Origin: Bradyrhizobium sp. STM 3843
GTDB taxonomy: Bacteria > Pseudomonadota > Alphaproteobacteria > Rhizobiales > Xanthobacteraceae
Length of the DNA stretch: 64,000 bases
Direction: 5' to 3'
Assembly (NCBI RefSeq): GCF_000239815.1
Contig: NZ_CAFK01000044.1
Location: 1-64,000, forward strand
The notes beneath the pieces were generated by a model. It saw nothing but the letters and a program-made list of their open reading frames with translations. It had not been told where the DNA came from and did not search any database. The position numbers and the translations under genes are program-made. Shown here one piece after another: positions 58,696-64,000 of the stretch. Within the stretch, counting starts at the first letter, position 1; each line of letters starts with the position of its first letter.

Positions 58696-59199
58696 ATGGA
58701 AGCGCTGCTGACCGGTTTTTCGAAATGGCTGGCAGCGACCTCGCTCAGCCACACCATCCAGACCGTCACCTGGATCATCCCGACCCTTCAGACCATCCAT
58801 ATTCTGTGTGTGGCCATCGTTTTCTCCTCGGCCGTGCTGGTCGACTTGCGGATCTTCCGCCTGTTCGAGCGCGATCAACGCTTGAGCGTCATCACGCAGC
58901 GCTTTCTGACGCCGATCTGGCCGGTGCTCGTCATCCTGCTCATTACCGGCAGCCTGCTGATCATCGGCGAGCCGCGCCGGTCGCTGGTCAACATCACCTT
59001 TTATCTCAAGATGGCGCTGCTCATCGTTGCCGTCTTGCTGACCGCGACGTTGCAGCGGGCGGCCGTCGCATCACCGGGCCTGTTTGAGGACAACGGTCGG
59101 CGGCTCACCGGCCAGGCGTTGGCAACGCTCTCGGTCCTGGTCTGGTGCGGCATCCTGTTTGCCGGACGCTGGATCGCCTACACACAGGCCGGGTTGTGA
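58696..59199 (+). CDS. DUF6644 family membrane protein 1
   Basis: The 167-residue protein has about four membrane helices, with an intramembrane His in LQTIHILCVAIVFSSAVLVDLRI and a C-terminal GRWIAYTQ. The 3' end overlaps the next gene by 1 bp (TGATG). The codon before the ATG is a GTG that could also be the start. It is paralogous to the following gene. The function is unknown. Confidence 0.85.
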   Translation: MEALLTGFSKWLAATSLSHTIQTVTWIIPTLQTIHILCVAIVFSSAVLVDLRIFRLFERDQRLSVITQRFLTPIWPVLVILLITGSLLIIGEPRRSLVNITFYLKMALLIVAVLLTATLQRAAVASPGLFEDNGRRLTGQALATLSVLVWCGILFAGRWIAYTQAGL

Positions 59200-59702
59200 T
59201 GTCGCAGTTTTCTGACCTCGTTGGCGTCTTTGAGGAGAGCGGCGTCGCCGCCGCCATCCGCGAAAGCGACACGCTGTTTCCCTTCATTGAATCCGTGCAT
59301 GTGATCGCGATCTGCCTCGTCGTCGGCACGATCTTCGCGATCGACTTGCGCCTGCTCGGGCTCGCCTCGGTCGGGCGCCCCGTGAGCCGGCTCGCGAGCG
59401 CAATCCTGCCGGTGACCTGGGGTGCGTTCGCGGTCGCGGCCGCCTCCGGCTTCCTGCTGTTCATCTCGAACGCGACCAAATATCTCGCCAACGGCTATTT
59501 CGACGCCAAGATCATCCTGATCTGCGCGGCGGGGCTGAACATGATCATCTTCCACGCCATCAGCGCAAAGGATCTGCCGCAATGGGAGACACAGGCCGTG
59601 CCGCCGCTGCGGGCGCGGCTCGCGGGCCTGCTGTCGATCCTGCTCTGGATCACGGTCGTCGCCTGCGGACGCTGGATCGGCTTCACCATGCAGGTGCTGT
59701 AG
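59199..59702 (+). CDS. DUF6644 family membrane protein 2
   Basis: The 167-residue protein is paralogous to the preceding gene: IESVHVIAICLVVGTIFAIDLRLLG near the N-terminus and CGRWIGFTMQV at the C-terminus. It has about four membrane helices and His residues in the first and third. Its ATG overlaps the preceding stop (TGATG) and the cytochrome gene starts 2 bp later. The pair may form a heteromeric membrane complex. Confidence 0.85.
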   Translation: MSQFSDLVGVFEESGVAAAIRESDTLFPFIESVHVIAICLVVGTIFAIDLRLLGLASVGRPVSRLASAILPVTWGAFAVAAASGFLLFISNATKYLANGYFDAKIILICAAGLNMIIFHAISAKDLPQWETQAVPPLRARLAGLLSILLWITVVACGRWIGFTMQVL

Positions 59703-59704
59703 CG

Positions 59705-60172
59705 ATGATCGGCTCTCGCTTGTCCGCAAAGATGATCTCAGCCCTCGTCCTGTCGGTCTTGGGCTCCTCACCGTCGATCTCCGACGGCGCGGCTTCCATG
59801 CCGCCGTTCACGGCCCATGTCGACATGAAGACCTTCATGGAGCATGTGCTCACGCCGGCAGCAAAAGTGATCTGGAGCGTCAACGGCACGATGATCGACG
59901 CCCAGGGCGAGCACGACCTCTCGCCCAAGACGGATGAGGATTGGGAGACCATCACCAGCGGCGCGGCGACGCTTGCCGAAGCCACCAACGCGCTGATGAT
60001 CCCGGGCCGCGCGCAGGACGCTGAATGGAATTCCTACGTCAAGACGCTCGCAGATGCCGCCGACAGAGCCTATCAGGCCGCCGAGGCTCACGACCTGAAG
60101 ACGGTCGCCGAGGTCAGCGACCGTCTCGACAGTATCTGCGCCTCATGTCACCGGCACTACGGGCTGGAATAG
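59705..60172 (+). CDS. Periplasmic c-type cytochrome (cytochrome c'-like)
   Basis: The 155-residue protein has an N-terminal signal and a helical domain with a C-terminal haem c site, CASCHRHYGLE. The haem motif at the extreme C-terminus and the helix-rich composition resemble cytochrome c'. It is the last gene of the five-gene operon with 2-bp spacing, which suggests an electron-transfer role in that system. Confidence 0.85.
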   Translation: MIGSRLSAKMISALVLSVLGSSPSISDGAASMPPFTAHVDMKTFMEHVLTPAAKVIWSVNGTMIDAQGEHDLSPKTDEDWETITSGAATLAEATNALMIPGRAQDAEWNSYVKTLADAADRAYQAAEAHDLKTVAEVSDRLDSICASCHRHYGLE

Positions 60173-60268
60173 ACGCTGATCACGACCATCCCACACAACG
60201 ATCACCCCTCTACCGACGGTGGACGAAGGTCGATTGATCCGCGCGACGCGCTCTTTCGCGTGCGATGT

Positions 60269-60763
60269 TCAGCCAACCGGTCCCGGTGTCCAATCGTCTC
60301 CGGCGAGGGGCCTGACCTTTACATCATGAATGACCCCGAGCTGCAGACTTGGATCGAAGTGACGCATGGTCCGCTCGTTGAGGTCAATGATGCGGCCAGG
60401 CGTCAGCGGCCCGACGTCATTGATCTTCACAATCACCTTCTTTCCTACTGCCTCGACCAGGGCATACTTTGGCTTCGCGCCATAATGGACCCCACCAAAT
60501 TTCTGACGCAGACTGGTCTTGATGGCAGCCGCCCAGGCTGACGGATTGTACCGCTCGCCGGAGGCCGTGTTCCGGGTCCCCTCCCGCCATCCGGGCCGGA
60601 ACGGATTGTACATGGATGCTGCGCCAACGATCGCATCCCCTGAAGCTTCATTGACTTTGGCGCCAGCATGAACTCCACCAGTTTCACTTCGAGCCATTGT
60701 AACGGAAACGCTAAGCGCGACGACGGCGCCGCAAACGGCGGCGCTCGAACGGAACACCATCAT
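60269..60763 (-). CDS. RlpA-like septal-ring lytic protein (double-psi beta-barrel)
   Basis: The 164-residue protein has a signal peptide and a double-psi beta-barrel RlpA domain: ASMYNPFRPGWREGTRNTASGERYNPSAWAAAI, VIVKINDVGPLTPGRIIDLNERTMRHFD. The catalytic-type Asp and the RlpA cleft are recognisable. There is no SPOR domain, unlike the longest RlpA proteins. AAGGAG precedes the tandem ATGATG start. It is convergent with the cytochrome operon. Confidence 0.88.
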   Translation of the reverse strand: MMVFRSSAAVCGAVVALSVSVTMARSETGGVHAGAKVNEASGDAIVGAASMYNPFRPGWREGTRNTASGERYNPSAWAAAIKTSLRQKFGGVHYGAKPKYALVEAVGKKVIVKINDVGPLTPGRIIDLNERTMRHFDPSLQLGVIHDVKVRPLAGDDWTPGPVG

Positions 60764-61090
60764 AACTCCTTGATTGCCTTTTCTGGATCGTCCGGTTCCC
60801 GATGCGCAAAACAGGATCGAGCGAACGCGAAGCGTTATCGAACTCGGCTGTTTGTTGCGGACTCGCCAATTGCTGGCGATGGAACCGTTGTGGGGAACCT
60901 CGTTGGTCCGCGCACAGGTTCTTAGTTCACACCGACTAAGACAGACATTGCGTCAATAGCATGACTGCACATAAGCCTCTTGGCGTGCGTAGGAACAATC
61001 CGCCGAACGATGTCCGCGTGCGGTGAAAAGACTCGGCGCGCTCGGATCGAGAGGTCGTCTTTGGATCTCCGTTTCAACTAGCTAACTAAC
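60764..61090. other. Intergenic region before the GST gene
   Basis: The sequence upstream of RlpA and the first part of the region before the GST gene hold no gene I can support. It runs into the REP-like repeat at 61091, and the AT-rich GST promoter region (about 61260-61300) lies beyond. Confidence 0.45.
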
Positions 61091-61169
61091 AAGTAGTCCG
61101 CATGAGCGGAGCGACAGGCGGGGGATACGATCCCGGATATCGCTACGCTCATCCGGGCTACACTTGCTG
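61091..61169. repeat. REP-like hairpin repeat, copy A
   Basis: The 79-bp unit begins AAGTAGTCCGCATGAGCGGA and ends with TCATCCGGGCTAC plus a short tail. Its two ends are imperfectly complementary (GTAGTCCGCATGAGCG against CGCTCATCCGGGCTAC), so it can form a long stem. A near-identical copy lies 911 bp downstream (62002-62080). The pair brackets the GST gene. Confidence 0.8.
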
Positions 61170-61311
61170 ACTCTAGGTCGTGAACCCATAAAGTGGGCAG
61201 GCTCGCGCTAATAGGATGACGAATATGCGCCAAGCCTTGAGCGCATTACCTTGCGCGACTGGCTTACCTATGTAAGTTAATATATCTAGCCTAATCCAGG
61301 AACGCTTAACT

Positions 61312-61953
61312 ATGCTCACCGTCTATGGCGAAGGTCGTGGCTTCCGTGTTATTTGGCTGCTTGAGGAATTAGGATTGGCATATCGGCTGCGCCCGGTCGA
61401 TCTGCTGGCAGTCGAAACCGATCGCGATTTCCTCGCGATCAACCCCGCCGGCTTCATTCCCGCACTGCAGGACGGCGAGACGATCATGGTCGAATCGATC
61501 GCGATTCTTGAGTATCTGCTCGCCCGCCACGGCTCAGGTTCGCTTGCCGTCGCTCCGGATGATCCCGCCTTTGCCTGCTATCTGCAACTTCTCCACTTAG
61601 GCGAGGCTGGGCTCGCCGGGCCGATGAACACCGTCTTTGTCGGCCGCGAACTGGCGCCCGAAGCCGAGCGAGACGCCCGGGTTACCTGCTGGGCACTCGA
61701 GACCTTCGAGAGCCGGTTAGGGTTGGTTGTCCGCCGCCTCGCGGATTGCCCCTATCTCGCCGGCGACCGATTCACTGCTGCCGACATCTCGGTGAGCTAC
61801 GCCCTGCTGCTGGGCCTGCGAACTGGCAACTACGTCCCCGGTTCTACCGAGCGAGACTATCTCGCCCGCACGACGGCACGCCCTGCCTACGCCCGAGCGA
61901 TGGAAAGCTGCCAGACCACCAAGGCTTGGGCAGCAAGATCACCGGGATTATAG
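61312..61953 (+). CDS. Glutathione S-transferase
   Basis: The 213-residue protein has a thioredoxin-like N-domain (MLTVYGEGRGFRVIWLLEELGLAYRL, INPAGFIPALQDGETIMVESIAILEYL) and an alpha-helical C-domain with the conserved DRFTAADISVSYALLL. It is a bacterial beta/theta-type GST. The gene is flanked by two nearly identical REP-like repeats. AT-rich sequence precedes the start. Confidence 0.92.
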   Translation: MLTVYGEGRGFRVIWLLEELGLAYRLRPVDLLAVETDRDFLAINPAGFIPALQDGETIMVESIAILEYLLARHGSGSLAVAPDDPAFACYLQLLHLGEAGLAGPMNTVFVGRELAPEAERDARVTCWALETFESRLGLVVRRLADCPYLAGDRFTAADISVSYALLLGLRTGNYVPGSTERDYLARTTARPAYARAMESCQTTKAWAARSPGL

Positions 61954-62001
61954 TGCTCGCTTCATCCGAGGGGCCAAGCGCCTGATTGAGTAGCAACTAG
62001 C

Positions 62002-62080
62002 AAGTAGTCCGCATGAGCTGAGCGACATGCGGGGGATACGATCCCGGATGTCGCTACGCTCATCCGGGCTACGCTTGCTG
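62002..62080. repeat. REP-like hairpin repeat, copy B
   Basis: This copy differs from copy A (61091-61169) by only a few substitutions, mostly in the stem and loop. Same orientation. It lies directly downstream of the GST gene, overlapping the 3' side of the gap before the DUF7336 gene, and may act as a 3' hairpin for both transcripts. Confidence 0.8.
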
Positions 62081-62305
62081 TCACTTGATAAATCCTTCGC
62101 TCCAGGCGTCCTTATCGAGGACATATTCGGATACAAGAAAACAGTCGGGGTAATCCCGGAAGCCTTCGAACCGAAGCTTTCGATTCTTTGCAGCGTCAGC
62201 CCCGCTGGCACTACTGTAGACTCCCACGAGCTTGTCGTCGGTATCGTGTTCATCGATTCCGTTGTCGCGTGGTCGACAATGCCAAAGCAGAAAAACCGTA
62301 CGCAT
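62081..62305 (-). CDS. DUF7336-like small protein
   Basis: The 74-residue protein begins MRTVFLLWHCRPRDNGIDEHDTDDKLVGVYSSASGADAA and ends VSEYVLDKDAWSEGFIK. This matches, from memory, the DUF7336 family (FLLWH...DxKLIGVYS...GFRDxP...YxLDxDxWxEGF). Function is unknown. The stop codon directly abuts REP-like copy B. No strong ribosome site is seen. Confidence 0.75.
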   Translation of the reverse strand: MRTVFLLWHCRPRDNGIDEHDTDDKLVGVYSSASGADAAKNRKLRFEGFRDYPDCFLVSEYVLDKDAWSEGFIK

Positions 62306-62724
62306 TTTTTGGTGCTTTCACGCCGCTTAGTTTTCCAAGGTTGGATAGCAAGTCCGCCTGTAACCCTATCGAAGGGCATCTTTTGCTTTACCAGAAGCTG
62401 CTGACTTTCGTCATCTACCCACTGGATGCAGTCCAGATCGGGCTTCGAATTCACCGTTGGCTATGCCTTATACGAGATGACGGCGTGATTCTTGAGTGCG
62501 CCAAAGCGCGCCGCATGAAAATCGTCGCCCCGATGGTCCTGCCCGTCGGGCAAATCATCTGGGCGCAGATGTGCGATCCAGTTTCGTGTCTCTCGCCGAT
62601 CAAGGCGCAATTTCTGCTGAAACGACGTGCGCCGAAAAACTCATTTCGCAAGCCGGTTCAATCGCATCACCCCTCTTATGGCCTCCGGGCCAAATTTTCC
62701 TGTTTCGTTTTATCAGAAATCATG
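62306..62724. other. Region upstream of the DUF7336 gene
   Basis: About 420 bp without a supported gene. A short minus-strand frame (about 62310-62454, beginning MNSKPDLDCIQWVDDESQQL) looks protein-like but runs out of frame with the DUF7336 gene and has no family match. It may be the remnant of a small upstream gene. Confidence 0.4.
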
Positions 62725-63092
62725 CTTCTCTTTCCACGTCCCGCCTCGCTCGAGGGGCGTATCGCGGTCGTCACGGACGTTGAGTGCGGGATGCGGTGGG
62801 CGTGTCGGTGTTGCAGCGGGTTGATCTCGCCGACGAACAACACTGGCGCGCACGGTCAAGTCGCGCGGTCCTGATCCTCCGACGCTAGGATTACGCTTGC
62901 GACGACGCTCACGCGTCGCGCAGGCAACGGTGGCCAACAAGCCCGGCGCACCGGGGAGAACGCGAAGCAGCCGTCAAAACCATCGCGCAGGGAAGGCCGG
63001 TGTTCGGTCGTACCTGTGGTAACTGCCGCCTGCTTTCTTTGATGCAGGCGGGCCATGGGTGCAGGCCCTGCATCCGGCCTTCCCTGCGCCCT
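62725..63092. repeat. Multi-hairpin dispersed repeat, copy 2 (long form)
   Basis: The right end repeats the architecture of copy 1: outer arms CGCAGGGAAGGCCGG (62986-63000) and complement (63074-63088), inner hairpin CCGCCTGC/GCAGGCGG (63026-63051) and apical GGGTGCAGG/CCTGCATCC (63057-63075). The sequence from about 62725 (CCACGTCCCGCCTCGCTCGAGG) to 62985 fits a longer Bradyrhizobium repeat that I recall. Between copies the apical stem differs in sequence but both can pair, which points to a conserved structure. The left boundary is approximate. Confidence 0.65.
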
Positions 63093-63282
63093 CGTCTTGC
63101 GAGGGCCGAACTGATCGACACAGCTCGGACGCCAGGCGCGCCGCGAGAGCGCGGCATCATGCCCGGCGAGATGCAAAGGATTTCGGATGGACGATGCCCG
63201 GTGTGCTCAGACGGACGCTCGGACCGAGCCGAATGCCAGCGCAACTCGCCACGATGACCCCGACGCCGTGGTTTGCGGCCAC

Positions 63283-64000
63283 TCAGCTCCCCTGCTCCTG
63301 CGCGAGCCGCCACAACTCCTCCGCCGTCGGCGTCAGCGGCATCAGCGGCCGGAACAGCCTGACAGCGACCGGCACCTCGAGGGACGCATCGGCAAAGGTC
63401 ACGAGCCGGCCGGACTTCAAATCATCTTCGACCAGCGTCGCGGGCAGCCAGGCGACGCCGCGCCCATCCAGGCACAGCGCCCGCAGCGCGCCGGCGAGAT
63501 CCGCCGTCAACGCCGGCGCCGACAACAGCCGCGGCAGTCGCGCGCCGAGCAAACTGCGCAGGATCCGACCCAATCCAGAGCCAGCGCCATAGGCGAGCAG
63601 CGGCGCGTCCGACAGCGCGGCGCCGCTCGCGACCAGGCCCGGCGCCGCGCAGGGCATCAAGCGATCGTTCGCGACCACCGCCGAGACGAACTCGTTCGCC
63701 GGCAGGCGCAGCGGAACCTCGTCATGCACATGGCACAGCAGGAAATGCGCGCGCCCATCCAGCAGCAGCGTCTCGACCGCGCTCAGCGTGTCAGAGGTCA
63801 GCTGCACGCAGCAGATCAGCCCCGCGGCCTCCAGACGCTTGAGCCAGGGCGGAAAGAAGATCAGCGACAGCGCGTGCGTGGCCGCGATCCGGATCGTCGC
63901 CGCTTCCGCCGCCGCAACCTCGCGCACATGGGCGCGGGCATCGGCGATGCGGCGGATCAGCATCGCCGCCAGCGGCTGGAATTCACGCCCCGCCACGGTC
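63283..64000 (-). CDS. LysR family regulator, substrate-binding domain (N-terminus beyond the window)
   Basis: Residues visible are the last 237 or so of a LysR-type regulator. After the linker (REFQPLAAMLIRRIADARAHVREV) comes the substrate-binding domain with RIAATHALSLIFFPPWLKRLE and ALCLDGRGVAWLPATLVEDDL. The HTH is missing because the gene runs off the right edge at 64000. It ends in a LWRLAQEQGS tail. The target gene is not visible. Confidence 0.88.
   Translation of the reverse strand, partial: TVAGREFQPLAAMLIRRIADARAHVREVAAAEAATIRIAATHALSLIFFPPWLKRLEAAGLICCVQLTSDTLSAVETLLLDGRAHFLLCHVHDEVPLRLPANEFVSAVVANDRLMPCAAPGLVASGAALSDAPLLAYGAGSGLGRILRSLLGARLPRLLSAPALTADLAGALRALCLDGRGVAWLPATLVEDDLKSGRLVTFADASLEVPVAVRLFRPLMPLTPTAEELWRLAQEQGS

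Noticed and set aside
61948..62454. 168-codon minus-strand frame
   Set aside because: Its middle part is an out-of-frame shadow of the DUF7336 gene and its end covers the REP-like repeat.

Overview
The window looks like chromosomal DNA of an alphaproteobacterium of the Bradyrhizobium group (Nitrobacteraceae, Hyphomicrobiales). This is inferred from the high G+C content, the gene set (PleD-DivK, MipZ, EipB, NadQ, phasin, DUF1489, DUF3572) and several dispersed hairpin-rich repeats that I associate with that group. There is no rRNA, tRNA, CRISPR array, phage or IS element. Most of it is ordinary core or soft-accessory chromosome.

Layout. 1-430: two repeat elements. 0.4-5.4 kb: the cell-cycle signalling pair divK-pleD, DUF3572, DNA polymerase IV with an N-terminal Cys4 motif, a small secreted protein and EipB. 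5.7-10.1 kb: RidA, a glycerophosphodiesterase, a GNAT/FemAB-like protein, a HIT hydrolase, an orphan gene and TrmO. 10.2-14.7 kb: nadA-nadB-nadC behind a Nudix-type regulator (NadQ), with two matching operators in the 54-bp nadQ-nadA gap, one of which covers the nadA ribosome binding site. 14.7-17.5 kb: an AzlCD exporter pair, a short remnant of the nadQ 5' end, and an NmrA-like reductase with a MarR regulator and two palindromes. 17.6-25.9 kb: lytic transglycosylase, a GrdB-like protein, a lipoprotein, a 53-residue membrane protein, aldoxime dehydratase plus nitrilase with a divergent AraC regulator, cytochrome c and an MFS exporter.

26.0-32.5 kb: clpA, clpS, a phasin with two PhaR-type boxes, and a D,D-carboxypeptidase with a SPOR domain. 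32.7-45.5 kb: DnaJ-like and VWA proteins, a hydrolase, mipZ divergent from panC, DUF1489, small conserved genes, GST, DUF599, a TolA/TonB-like protein, an aldo-keto reductase, an XRE regulator and mgtE. 45.5-51.9 kb: tandem polysaccharide deacetylases and two convergent glycosyltransferases. 52.7-56.8 kb: an amidase-RidA-D-amino-acid dehydrogenase operon divergent from an XRE-cupin regulator. 57.4-60.2 kb: a five-gene operon of secreted and membrane proteins of unknown function (GWEGDT-type protein, DUF6152, two DUF6644 proteins, c-type cytochrome); I consider it the best candidate for an undescribed system. 60.2-64.0 kb: RlpA, a GST flanked by hairpin repeats, a DUF7336 protein, a second copy of the left-edge repeat, and a LysR regulator cut by the window edge.

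The clearest functional units are NAD synthesis with its own repressor, aldoxime-to-acid conversion, imine-protected D-amino acid or amide catabolism, and the envelope/redox operon at 57.4-60.2 kb.
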